From assembly GCA_902651635.1 (NCBI GenBank), contig CACRSC010001918.1, positions 160,650-224,649 of the forward strand: a stretch of 64,000 nt of DNA. Reading direction: 5' to 3'. Positions 24,483 to 35,621 of the stretch are shown here, piece by piece; the first letter of the stretch is position 1, and each line of letters begins with the position of its first letter. Source of the stretch: Mastigamoeba balamuthi (lineage: Eukaryota > Evosea > Mastigamoebida > Mastigamoebidae). The translations under genes and the position numbers were made by a program. Below the pieces are notes generated by a model. The model searched no databases and was not told the DNA's origin. It saw nothing but the letters and a program-made list of their open reading frames with translations.

Positions 24483-25822
24483 TCAGGCGACGAGGGCCGT
24501 ACACTCGGAGCTCAGAGTGGCGGCGACGGCGTCGAAGCTCTGCCTGCCGTTGGCCTGCCTGCAGATCCTGTGGAACGTCGTCGCCAGGCTCGCGGTGTAC
24601 TCGTGCTTCCTGCCGCACGTGTTCCTCAGGACCCTGCCCAGCTCGAACACGCACTGGTCCCTCTGCCTGCTCGGTATACCGGTAACAATTGAGATAACTG
24701 GGCAACAGACAAGTAGAGCTCAGAACATACCTGGTGGCTTCACCGTGTTGCTCTGGTAGCAGTCGCTTGTCGCCGCAACACTCTGGGGTTGCACAGCTAC
24801 TTCTCCTTTCCGGCGTTCGTGCAGTCCACCCAGCAGGGGCAGCTGCTGTCGCACTTGGAGCAGGGGGGCAGCGAGCACAGCCCCGTTGACGCTCTGCACG
24901 AGACGCTCCGCAATGCGGTCCACGGCCGCGTGTGCAGCCAGCTCCCTCCGCAGGGCCTCGGCGGTGGTTGCCGTCGGGGCGCTCTGGTGCATGCGGCGGG
25001 CGAGTTCGAGGGTGACGTCCCACGAGCGAACTGCGCTGCTGCTGAGCTGCGCCACTGTGCACACGAGCCGCGTTGGCAGCGCCGAAGAAGCTGGCGAGGG
25101 TGAAGTCGTGGGGTATCTCTGCGTCGCCGTACTGGCAGGGCTCATTGTAGTGCCCAGTGCCGTTCTGCATGAACACATCTGCACAGGCGGCTCAGAGATA
25201 AACAGAAAGCGAAGGAAATGCAGTTGCATCAGGGGGGGTGCGTACAAGAGGCGTCAAACTCGTCCTGGAGGGTCTGCGCGTTGTGTGCAGCGTTCTCGAT
25301 GTAGTGCATGCTGGCGTAGGACCACGTATCGGTCAGGTACGCATGGTACTCCTCGCTGTACTGTACGGCAGACTAGTGCTCTTCATCGAGGCCTGCGAGG
25401 CTGGCTCCATGTTCAACAAGGCCCAGCCGCCCCCCAGCTGCTACGTCGTCACGTGCGGCATCCTGCATCAGCTCTCTGGTGTATTTTGTTGATGACGTGT
25501 GTGCCTGCAGTGCGTCTCCAGTGTCGTCGAGCAATACGCGGACCAGCTTGTTGGTGTGCATCGCCTGCAGCGCGTCCTGCAGCGCCGTCCACTCGAGGTC
25601 CTCGTTCTGGAAGCAGAGCACACCAGAGCCCCCGTGGTCCCTGCAGTTGATACCCTCAAATAGTGCGACCACAGCACCCACGAGTTGACCAGCAGACTTG
25701 GAGGGAGAGAGGAGGGCGCACGAGATGTAGATGAAGACGTGGTCCTCCGTGGTGCTCTTGAGGTGCTTGCGGCTGCCCACCGCCGGCTTCTCTCCCCTGA
25801 GGATAGCCAGGAAGATCTGGGG
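24483..25822 (-). pseudogene. Legumain copy 3, truncated and internally inverted
   Basis: Recognisable exons 3 (partial) to 7 of the legumain family. The 5' part (exons 1, 2 and half of 3) is absent upstream of 25822. A segment at about 25362-25546 that spans the end of exon 4, its intron and the start of exon 5 is flipped: the catalytic-cysteine peptide [11 protein letters not shown] now reads on the plus strand while flanking exon parts read on the minus strand. The exon 6 frame is also shifted (AAQQQRSS region). It cannot encode a protease. Confidence 0.9.
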
Positions 25823-26249
25823 CGCTTGTTTTCTTAACCCAATGGTGGGCGCTGCACCGTAGTGGCCGAGTGCCCGTGCTGCTTGTGAAATTCACCTTAA
25901 TACGTGACTCCAGCTGATCGGATGGTTGTCTGCTCAATTCCCAGAGCGATACCGTCGACGTGCAGCTCCTAAGGATAGTAGTCGACAGACCCAGGCCGTT
26001 ACCAAACATTATGCTCGTGCTCTTCTACCGCATAGACCTAACATGCAAATGATCAAAGAACGGGATGTCTGAGCTCTTAGACGCTTTTTTGTGAGTAGTG
26101 ACTGGATTGCACTTCTGGACACACTTGCCACAGACGTTTCGGCCTCAACAATCACCTTTTCTTGGAGCGACTGCAGGGTCGTCGAGAAATGGGGTCCTGC
26201 AGTAGTATGCGTTTCTGTTCTGCCTTGGGAGGGCTGTGGTGATCGGAAC
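25823..26249. other. Duplicated flank downstream of legumain 4
   Basis: Most of this stretch matches 31590-31886, the equivalent flank of legumain 5 (for example CAGACCCAGGCCGTTACC and CAGACGTTTCGGCCTC). A sub-segment near 25848-25885 matches about 31536-31575 but in inverted orientation. No gene. Confidence 0.6.
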
Positions 26250-28106
26250 TCAGACGACGAGGGCCGTGCACTCGGAGCTCAGCGTGGCGGAGACAGCTGC
26301 GAAGCTACGCCTGCCGTTGGCCTGCCTGCAGATCCTGTGGAACGTCGTCGCCAGGCTCGCGGTGTACTCGTGCTTAGCGCCGCAGGTGCGTCTCAGGATC
26401 TTGCCCAGCTCGAACACGCACTGGTCCCTCTGCCTGCGCAACCCACACACAATGGAATTAGTCACTTGAAAAACAAAGGCAAAATGTAGAGACTTGCCTG
26501 ACAGCCTCGCCACTGTTGCTCTTATAGCAGTCGCTCTTGTCACCACAGCACTCGAGGTTGCACAGCGACTGGTCCTTGTCCACGCGGAGGCACTCTGTCC
26601 AGCAGGGGCAGCTGCTGTCGCACTTGGTGCAGGGCGGGGCCGCGAGCACAGCCCCGTTGACGCTCTGCACGAGACGCTCCGCGATGCCGTCCACTGCCAC
26701 GTGTGCAGCAACCTCCCTCCGCAGGGCCTCTGCGGTGGCTGCTGTGGGGGCGCTCTGGTGCATGTGGCGGGCGAGTTCGAGGGTGACGTCCCACGCGCGC
26801 ACTGCGCCGCTGCTGAGCTGCGCGCCACTGCGCACACGAGCCGCGCTGGCAGCGCCGAAGAAGCTGGCGAGGGTGAAGTCGTGGGGTATCTCTGCGTCGC
26901 CGTACTGGCAGGGCTCGCTGTAGGTGCCGGTGCCGTTCTGCATGAACGCGACTGAGCAGCGGTGTGAGAAGTGAGAAACCGTTCGGTGTAAGAGACAGGG
27001 AGGGGAAGGGGCACATGAGCCATCAAACTCCTCCTGGAGGGTCTGCGCGTTGTGTGCAGCATTCTCAATGTAGTGCATGCTGGCGTAGGACCACGTGTCG
27101 GTCAGGTACGCCCCGTAGTCCTCGCTGTACTGGTCCGCGTAGCTGCTCGACGACACGGGCGACGCTCTGCAGCACACAGGGGGCGCATCAGCTCGCCTAC
27201 GGGCACGGGAGCCAACGGCAGCTGTGCGCACGTGACGACGTAGCAGCTGGGGGGCAGCTGGGCCCTGTAGAACATGGAGCCAGCCTCGCAGGCCTCGATG
27301 AAGAGCACCAGCGTGCCGTACAGCTTGTTCGCGTGCATCGCCTGCAGAGAGTCCTGCAGGTCCGTCCACTCAAGAAAGCCCCCAGCAGGGAAGCCCAGCG
27401 ACCCCGAGCCCCCGTGATCCCTGCAGCCGATGGCCCTCAGCTCGGGAGAGAAACGAGAGGAGAGAGGAGAGGAGGGCGCACGAGAAGAAGACGAAGACGT
27501 GGTCCTCGGTGGTGCTCTCGAGGTGCTTGCCGCTGCCCCCCGCGGGCTTCTCGCCCCTGAGGATCGCCAGGAAGTTCTGGGGCGTCACGTTGTCGCCCGT
27601 GAAGTCCTTGGGCACGCCGTGGTACACGTCTGGGCCCCCGATCTCGTTGATGATCGTCCCGTTGTGGGGATTCGAGCGGTCTGCGTTGCGAGCCAACCCA
27701 CCGACGGGTCATGCGAGTTGAGTTTGCTGTGCTGTGCGAGTGTCTGCTGTATTTGTTGTGCTGCTGCAGCGCACCGTGAGCGATGTCGTCGTACATGAGG
27801 ACGATGATGTGCTCGTCGGGGACGCCCCTGCTGTGGAGGATCTGGTACATGTGGCAGACGTCCGCCTGGTGCCGGTAGTTCCTGCGCGGCGACGGCGGAC
27901 ACCGTGTCGGTTGGGGAGGCAAAGCAAACTGAAAGTGGGGCGCACCAGTAGCCGCTACTCCCAGCGACGAGCACCGCCCAGAAGTTGCTAGCACGCTGCT
28001 GGGCCGTCATGCGGTCCAGCACAGGCGGGGAGGCAACAGCAGCGACCGCGCAGGAAGCGCAGCATAAGAGGGACAGCAGCAGGGCAGCTCCTGGAGTGGT
28101 GTGCAT
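26250..28106 (-). CDS. Legumain-like protease, copy 4 (481 aa, 7 exons)
   Basis: Exons 28106-27946, 27881-27775, 27680-27482, 27420-27232, 27166-27015, 26951-26498 and 26433-26250 total 1446 nt in frame. A hydrophobic signal peptide ([16 protein letters not shown]) precedes the core, followed by [33 protein letters not shown], the cysteine-rich insert and the C-terminal helices ending in CTALVV. It differs from copies 1-2 by a distinct exon 3 sequence ([16 protein letters not shown]) and [11 protein letters not shown] in exon 6. The last intron (26434-26497) is GC-AG with donor GCAAGT. It looks functional and is a near twin of copy 5. Confidence 0.92.
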
Positions 28107-28700
28107 TGATGCTTGCGGTCTGTTGCTGCGGGGTCTTTTCCGTAAAGTGTGGTCCAGATATTCGTTCGCCAGGGCACGCGGTGCGTTGCGGTGTGGGCTG
28201 CGGGCACTTACGTCACGTGGGCACTTCACCGTTGCTTGCGCCTGTGCCTTCTGAGCGCACCCTCTCCGGCCCAATGGCCCTCTCCTGGGAATGCGCCGCT
28301 GAACCGCGGCAGATGCCGCTCTCCCGATCCGAAGCTGGCGATCCAGGCTACCTGCTCGGTTGCTGCACCGCGCGATCTGCAGCGAGCCCTCCGTATTACG
28401 GTACTTTTCTCGGTATTCTCGCTTCCAGAAAATAATTGCCGCTGCTGCGGCTGCTGGTCTTCTAAAAAAGGGTGTGCGCTGCACGACAGACACTCCGAGG
28501 CGGCCCAGCGCCCGCAGCATTGTGCGTGATTCACATCTCGTATGTGCTGCCTCGGCGCCCAGATGAACACCTCAGGCGCAAGGGGACCTCTGCAGCCGTG
28601 TTTCTGTTCTATGGGCAATTCGGTGTGTTTTTCCCAGCGCGAGGAGATGGAGAGCTGAGGAGGAGAAGAAAGGGGGGTGTGTATCATCGAAAGGCAGCAC
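28107..28700. repeat. Legumain 4 upstream flank, duplicated at legumain 5
   Basis: Matches about 33743-34330 upstream of copy 5 with small differences, including the TACGTCACGTGGGCAC block. It carries the promoter of copy 4. Confidence 0.75.
28209..28219 (-). promoter_or_regulatory. CRE/E-box-like site upstream of legumain 4
   Basis: TTACGTCACGTG, about 105 bp upstream of the ATG, kept in the copy 5 promoter as TGACGTCACGTG. Confidence 0.5.
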
Positions 28701-29469
28701 TAAATCCTGAGTGAGCATGATTTTTGAATCAAGAGTCAAATGTCAGAGTCAATTTTTATAAGCATTGCCGGCCAAAACTTGGTTCTTTTTAGGTCAGTGC
28801 AGGGGCACTATCTGCTGCTGATGGATATGCCTGTATGGTTACTGTGCAGTTTGTCTTTTCCTGTGACATATTTTATTTTCAGTGATCTTTTTTGCAGTAC
28901 CCGTGCAGTACTGTGACTGTTCTGATTGGAAAACACTGTGAATCCCACATGGTACTGCATGGATACTGCACATCCACTTTTCCCCTCTTTTCTTCCAAGT
29001 AAAACACAATGAAGTATGACCAACAAAGCATTGTTGTTAGAGGGCAGATGCAGTAAAGTGTTGGAAAGAGCAGAAAGACTGAGAGAGAGAGAACAGAGAG
29101 AAGAGGGATGAAGGCAGTCTTAACATTTGTGACACATCAAGCATGTTGTAGTACATAGCGAAGAAGGACAGATTTGAGCTGAGGGCAGCAGAGGGCCAGA
29201 AGCATGAGCATCAATATCGCACAGACTGATGCTGACTCACGGGAAAAGATGATGTAGATTTAGACGCAAATCCCCCTGGCTTTCAAGTAGAACAGAATTT
29301 TTCACATCTCGAGTGCTGGGAAAGGACCTGCAAAAATAGTAAATTCTGTGGTATCTACAACACGAACCTGAGAGGTAGCTCTGCAACAGGACAGCAATGA
29401 TTTCGTGCTTCTGAATCCAGTGAGATTTTGGCATCTCACCCCCCAACCACCATCATCCTGAGTGTTATG
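28701..29469. other. AT-rich tract between duplicated block and Tc1 element
   Basis: Contains purine-rich GAGAGA stretches near 29080-29110. No gene or recognised repeat. Confidence 0.5.
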
Positions 29470-30733
29470 TACAGTCCTGGCCATAAGTCCCAGGTACCCA
29501 GTAACTCAGAAAGAAGTGGATTGATTTTAAAAAGTAATAAGGTCATATAAACATTATCATTTGTTATGATATCTCATGTAAAGATTTTTCCGATTTCAAT
29601 ATGATTTTGTGGTCTTTTTCTTCAATACTAAAAATGGCACTACAGAGAGAAAGAGGTGGGAGTTGTTCTTCTTGCAGTCTCACGAGAAGGGCCCTCATAT
29701 GGGTGCTAAGCATGCAGCAAAATACGTAGGCTGCTCTATCTCAGTGGCCCAGGCATGGGCCAAGGATGATGGATCCAGCCGTGCTGGGAACAAGCCAAGG
29801 TCTGGTGCTCCATATCAGACTTCAGCCAAGAAAGATACAAAAATCGTTCATACCTCACAGAAGCACCCAGTTGAGGGCTCTGCATTCCTGACACAGAGGC
29901 TTAAGAGGGCTCATATTGATATCTCAGCATACAGTGTGTGGTGCCAGCTGCATGCTTCTGGCCTGAACTGGAGCAGGCCAAAGAGGAAGCCAATGCTCTC
30001 TACAAAGCATCAGCAAGATTGTGTTCTCTTTTCCCAGTCAAATCAGAATCGGAACTGATCCCATGTGCTCTTCACTGATAAGGCTACATTCGAGCTTAAC
30101 AGGCCATCTGTGACAGTATGGCAGAGTAAGGTACACCCCTACATGGCCTGCCAGGTCAAACATCCAGTCAAGGTTCATGTGTGGAGTTGTTTTTTGAAGA
30201 AAGAATTTGGAGCCCTTTATACATACATTCACTGGAATTCTTAATTCCCAGAGAATGTGTGGAATCTATAAGAACTACCTTCTGTCCTCTGCAAAGAAGC
30301 TCTATGGAAGAAAGAAGAAGGACTGGTTCATGCAAGAGGACAATGATTCAAAGCACAAGAGCAAGATTTCATGTGCTTGGAAAGATAAGAATCACATCAA
30401 GGTACTGCCCTGGCCAGCATGCAGCCCTGACCTGAACCCTATTGAAAACGTTTGGGAGATCCTCAAGGCCAAGGTAGCAAAGAGACAGCCCAGAACTGCC
30501 AAGAAGCTCTGTGTATATCTGCATCAGGAGTGGAGGAATCTGTCTGAGAGTTATGCTGTTGCACTGACAAATTCTATGGAACATTGCCTGGCCCTAGTGA
30601 AAGAAGTAAAAGGAGACTTTATTTGCTACTGACATCAGGATTTCCCTCTTACTTTTCAACATAATTGGTAATTCCAAAATAAGACCTTTTTTCCTGAATT
30701 TTTGGGTACCTGGAACTTCTGACCAGTACTGTA
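29470..30733 (+). mobile_element. Tc1/mariner transposon with decayed transposase
   Basis: Inverted ends TACAGTCCTGGCCATAAGT and, at the right, the complement of TACAGTACTGGTCAGAAGT, continuing into CCAGGTACCCA on both sides. The ends coincide with TA, the standard Tc1 target. The transposase is recognisable in two plus-strand frames, 29609-30058 (helix-turn-helix, AKYVGCSISVAQAWAK) and 30207-30632 (MQEDNDSKHKSK then PDLNPIENVW, a DD34E spacing). The first frame ends in a stop before the FTDKATFEL motif, and a frameshift lies near 30200, so this copy is dead. It sits in the spacer between legumain 4 and legumain 5 blocks. Confidence 0.93.
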
Positions 30734-31536
30734 CAATGTAATGCACTGACTCTCTACCCTCCCAGGGTGTCGAGGGCTTCAGCAATAACCTTGGCCCAGT
30801 GATATGTGTTCATCATCGCCATGTCCTGAAAACCTTCCCTTCAGAGATCTCACATTTGACTGCTGTTCCTGTGCTCGACAGGAAGCACTCTTTCATCTGG
30901 GGCATGAGTACATGTGGGCACTGATAGAAATTGGGGCACCTCTGTGATTGCCAGTTTTGCAGTCTCTGACCAGTCTATCACTCCCACCATTAGGAATTGG
31001 AAGATGCCATAAACACCGAGCCCCTTAGGCCTCGTGGAGAAAGGCATCCAGCTTACGTGTCATAAGGTGTTGAGGCCAGTGGGTGATCCACAAGGGCTGC
31101 ACATTCCACAGGTATGTGAGACAACGATCTGTCCGGATCTCTGCTACTCACAAAACGGTTTACTCCTCCACCCTCTCATCTTGATCTGATGCAAAAGTTG
31201 TTAATGGATAGGAAGGCAACACCTTGCACAGACTACCTGCCATGCTGTTGTCCTGTGCGATCTGCTTCAACTCCTCCAGATTTGCTCTTATCCTTTGGGG
31301 CTGCTGGTTGTCTTGAAAGATGTGCACACCAATGGTTCCACTCGAATGAGAACGCATGAGAACGCATTCCCAATGTGATTTCGAGATGAGTTCACCTGTA
31401 TATTTAATGAGTTTTTGCTGAGTGGGGTGGGGGTCACTCACAGACAGACCTTGGGATGAAGGAAAACAAATCTTGAGTCCGAGGACCATGTGCGACGCAG
31501 ACGTCCATCCAATCAGCTAGTCACGTATTGCAGGGA
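30734..31536 (-). other. Unknown coding remnant
   Basis: Two minus-strand frames of ordinary composition (31160-31489, 109 residues with IFQDNQQPQRIRANLEEL; 30850-31047, 65 residues with IDWSETAKLAITEVPQFL) may be pieces of one former gene. No family recognised. They could belong to an element into which the Tc1 copy inserted. Confidence 0.35.
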
Positions 31537-31886
31537 ATTTCACAACACATCACGGGCACTCGGCCACTACGGTGCAGCGCCCACAGGTCAGGAAGAAACA
31601 GTGGAAGGATAACAGACCCAGGCCGTTACCCATCTCAGTGCACGTGCACCTCTACAGCACGCCCAGACCGAAGAAGCAATGATCAGAGAACATGAGGTCT
31701 AAGCTCTGAGACGCAGTGCTGTGAGTAGTGACTGGCTTGGCTGGCTCTTCTGGACACACTTGCTACAGACGTTTCGGCCTCAACAATCACCTTTTCTTAG
31801 AGCGACTGCAGGTTCGTCTATCACATGGGGTCCTGCAGTAGTATGTGTTTTCTACTCTGCCTCGGGAGGACGGTGGTGATCGGAAC

Positions 31887-33742
31887 TCAGACGACGAGGG
31901 CCGTGCACTCGGAGCTCAGCGTGGCGGCGACGGTGTCGAAGCTCTGCCTGCCGTTGGCTTGCCTGCAGATCCTGTGGAACGTCGTCGCCAGGCTCGCCGT
32001 GTACTCGTGCTTCCTGCCACAGGTGCGCCTCAGGACCCTGCCCAGCTCGAACACGCACTGGTCCCTCTGCCTGCACAAAGAAATAAGTCACTTGAAAAAC
32101 AAAGAAAAGCAGTTGAGACTTGCCTGACAGCCTCGCCGCTGTTGCTCATGTAGCAGTCGCCCTTGTCACCGCAACACTCGAGGTTGCACAGCGTCGTGTC
32201 TTTGCCCTGGCGGACGCACTGTGTCCAGCAGGGGCAGCTGTTGTCGCACTTGGTGCAGGGCGGGGCAGCGAGCACAGCCCCGTTGACGCTTTTCACGAGA
32301 AGCTCCGCGATGCGGTCCACGGCCGCGTGGGCAGCAACCTCCCTCCGCAGGGCCTCTGCGGTGGCTGCCGTGGGGGCGCTCTGGTGCCTGCGGCGGGCGA
32401 GTTCGAGGGTGACGTCCCACGCGCACACTGCGCCGCTGCTGAGCTGCGCGCCACTGCGCACACGAGCCGCGCTGGCAGCGCCGAAGAAGCTGGCGAGGGT
32501 GAAGTCGTGGGGTATCTCTGCGTCGCCGTACTGGCAGGGCTCGCTGTACGATCCGGTGCCGTTCTGCATGAACGCGACTGAGCAGCGGTGTGAGAAGTGT
32601 GAAAAACGGTAAGCCTGGGAGGCAGGGGAAGGGGCACATGAGCCATCAAACTCGTCCTGGAGGGTCTGCGCGTTGTGTGCAGCGTTCTCGATGTAGTGCA
32701 TGCTGGCGAAGGACCACGTGTCGGTCAGGTACGCATGGTAGTCCTCGCTGAACTGGTCCGCGTAGCTGCTCGACATCACGGGCGACGCTCTGCAGACACG
32801 CACACGCTCGTCACATGGCAGAATAGGCCAGAGAGACGATGCAGGATAGCGCACGTGACGACGTAGCAGCTGGGGGGCAGCTGGGCCCTGTAGAACATGG
32901 AGCCAGCCTCGCAGGCTTCGATGAACAGCACCAGCGTGCCGTACAGCTTGTTCGCGTGCATCGCCTGCAGAGCGTCCTGCAGGTCCCTCCACTCGAGATC
33001 GTCGTAGGGGAAGCCCAGCGACCCCGAGCCCCCGTGGTCCCTGCAGCCGATGGCCTCAGCTCGGGAGAAAACGAGAGGAGAGAAAAGAGGAGAGAGGAAA
33101 GGAGGGCGCACGAGAAGAAGACGAAGACGTGGTCCTCGGTGGTGCTCTCGAGGTGCTTGCCGCTGCCCCCCGCGGGCTTCTCGCCCCTGAGGATCGCCAG
33201 GAAGTTCTGGGGCGTCACGTTGTCTCCCGTGAAGTCCTTGGGCACGCCGTGGTACACGTCTGGGCCCCCGATCTCGTTGATGATCGTCCCGTTGTGGGGA
33301 TTCGCTTTGTCTGCGTTGCGAGGGAGCCGACCGATTGGCCGTGCGAGTTGAGTTTGCGGTGCTGTGCGAATGTCTGCTGTGTTTGTTGTGCTTCTGGAGC
33401 GCACTGTGAGCGATGTCGTCGTACATGAGGACGATGATGTGCTCGTCGGGGACGCCCCTGCTGTGGAGGATCTGGTACATGTGGCAGACGTCCGCCTGGT
33501 GCCGGTAGTTCCTGCTCGGCGACGGCGGACACCGTGTTGGTTTCAAGTTGGGGGGCAAAGTAAACCGAAAGTGGGGCGCACCAGTAGCCGTTGCTGCCAG
33601 CGACGAGCACCGCCCAGAAGTTGCTAGCACGCTGCTGGGCCGTCATGCGGTCCAGCACAGGCGGAGCGGCAACAGCAGCGACCGCGCAGGACGCGCAGCA
33701 TAAGAGGGACAGCAGCAGGGCAGCTCCTGGAGTGGTGTGCAT
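31887..33742 (-). CDS. Legumain-like protease, copy 5 (480 aa, 7 exons)
   Basis: Exons 33742-33582, 33511-33405, 33310-33112, 33040-32855, 32789-32638, 32577-32124 and 32070-31887 total 1443 nt in frame. Signal peptide, C13 core with [11 protein letters not shown] and FIEACEAGS, cysteine-rich insert ([18 protein letters not shown]) and C-terminal helix pair are all intact. The last intron (32071-32123) is GC-AG with donor GCAAGT, shared with copy 4. The similarity extends into both flanks, so copies 4 and 5 arose by a segmental duplication of about 2.8 kb. It is predicted to act in lysosome-like compartments. Confidence 0.92.
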
Positions 33743-34330
33743 TGTTGCTGGCGGTCTGTTGCTGCGGGGTCTTGTCCGTAAAGTGTGGTCCAGATATTCG
33801 TTCGCCAGGCACACGTGGTGCGTTGCGGTGTGGGCTGCGGGCACTGACGTCACGTGGGCACTTCACCGTTGCTGTGCGCCTGTGTCTTCTGAGGGCACTC
33901 TCTCGGGGTAATGGACCTCCTGGGAATGTGCCTATGAACCGGGGCAGATGCCGCTCTCCCGATCCAAGCTGGCGACCCCGGGCTACCTGCTCGGTTGGTG
34001 CGCCGCGCGATCTGCAGCGAGCCCTCCGTATTACGGTCCTTTTCTCGGTTTTTTCGCTTCCAAAATATTTCCGCTTCTTCTGATCGGGGTGCGCACAGCA
34101 CCGCAGTCACTCCCAGAGGCGGCCCAGCGCCCGCGACATTGAGCGCAATTCACACCGCGTATGTGCTGCCTCGGCGACCCAGATGAACACCTCTGACGCA
34201 AGGGGACCTCTGCAGCCGTGCTTCTTTTCTGGCAGCACGGGCACTTCAATGACCTGGAGTTATTCCTGGGCGAGGAGGGGGCAGCGGTGAGGAGGAGAGG
34301 AAGGGGGTGTGTATCATCTCAAGCTCGGGC
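33743..34330. repeat. Legumain 5 upstream flank, duplicate of legumain 4 flank
   Basis: Homologous to 28107-28700. The match ends near 34330, just before the copy 6 remnant. Confidence 0.75.
33845..33852 (-). promoter_or_regulatory. CRE-like palindrome upstream of legumain 5
   Basis: TGACGTCA followed by CGTGGG, about 105 bp upstream of the copy 5 ATG, conserved in the copy 4 promoter. Confidence 0.5.
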
Positions 34331-34371
34331 AGCTCGAACGACAGAACCTAATCCCGAGTGACACGCACTGG

Positions 34372-34870
34372 GATTGAGAGTGGTGGCGACGGCATTGAAG
34401 CTCAGCCCTGTTCCTGCACTGTGTCCAGCAGTGGCAGTTTCTGTCGCACTTGGCAGGGCGGGGCAGCGAGCACAGCCCCGTTGACGCTCTGCACGAGGCG
34501 CTCCGAGATGCCGTCCACGGCCGCGTGCGAAGCCAGCTCCCTCCGCAGGGCCTCGGCGGTGGCTGGTGCTGCGGCGGGAGACCTCGAGGGTGACGTCCCA
34601 CGCGCGCACTGCGCCGAGCGCGCAACTGCCCACAGGTAGTTCTGGGGCGACACTGCGCTGCCCGTGTAGTCCCTGGGCACGCCGTGGTACACGTCGGGGC
34701 TCCCGATCTCGTTGATTATCCATCCCTTGAGAGTTCAGCACGTCTGTCGAGGTGCGAGTCTGCAGAGGTGTTTCAGGCACAACGGAGATGCCGTCGTACA
34801 TGAAGACGATGATGTGCTCGTCGGGGACGCCCCTGCTGTGCAGGATCTGGTACATGTGGCAGACGTGTCA
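34372..34870 (-). pseudogene. Legumain copy 6, remnant
   Basis: Pieces of exon 2 ([23 protein letters not shown]), exon 3 ([17 protein letters not shown]) and exon 6 ([24 protein letters not shown]) follow each other with the exons that carry the catalytic His and Cys deleted. Exon 1 and exon 7 are absent. It cannot make a protease. Confidence 0.9.
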
Positions 34871-35617
34871 GTGAGCACCACGCGACACTAGACAACAAGA
34901 GAGAAGAGCTGCCAATCACGGGGCACCGCTTTCTGGCGGGAATCCGACGGAAATGGGGGCGAAACAGTACTGTCACGCAGATATCCGAAGTCCTGCGACT
35001 GGCCCGTGACAGGGGTTGGACATTGGCTCGAGACAGGGCTGTGACACGGGACACGGACACCGGACAGTGACCTGCAGCAGGACAGAGGCTTTGTTTCGAG
35101 ACAAGGGCCAGTGACAGAGATGAGGCCAAGAGAGGAGACAGTCAGATGTCGGGCGCACCAGCCCCCCGCTGGCTGTCAGAGATGTGAACGATGGGCTGCG
35201 CCTTGGCCGTGATGGTCGCCTTGAGATCGTCCCTCTGGTAGTCGGGCATCCTTGGAAAACGGTCGTGAGTACTGGGATAAGAGTACCGAGACCGGAGATC
35301 AGTCATCAGCAAATAGCGAAGGGTGTAGTGGTTGCTTATCACTGCCGCCCACACTGAAGGGGTCGTGGGCTGACCGGTAACAATGAAAAGTCGGCCATTT
35401 GCCTTTGATTATCACGGGCATGAGATGCCTCGGCGGACTCGCCAATGAATGTGGACGAGGCCCAAGACTTCCACTGTCTGTCCAGCCTCTCGGACCTTGG
35501 GGGGCACGGTCATGCCTGCTGTATGGCCTGGCAGTGGCTGCCGCACGACCTCATGGAGGCCATCACTGCCAGGTGCCTGCCGCTTGTCGGTGCCATACTG
35601 CATGATCACTATCTCCA
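34871..35617. other. Intergenic tract
   Basis: No gene I can support. A minus-strand frame at 35142-35354 contains YQRDDLKATITAKAQP but has no recognisable family. GACA-rich repeats occur near 35010-35120. Confidence 0.4.
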
Positions 35618-35621
35618 TTAG

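Noticed and set aside
23091-24692. Long plus-strand open frame (over 500 codons) across legumains 2 and 3
   Set aside because: It is the antisense of the legumain exons in GC-rich DNA; the minus strand carries all the conserved protease motifs.
19291-33742. GPI8/PIG-K (GPI transamidase catalytic subunit) as an alternative to legumain
   Set aside because: Six tandem copies, a soluble layout without a C-terminal membrane anchor, and legumain-type C-terminal helices fit legumain better.
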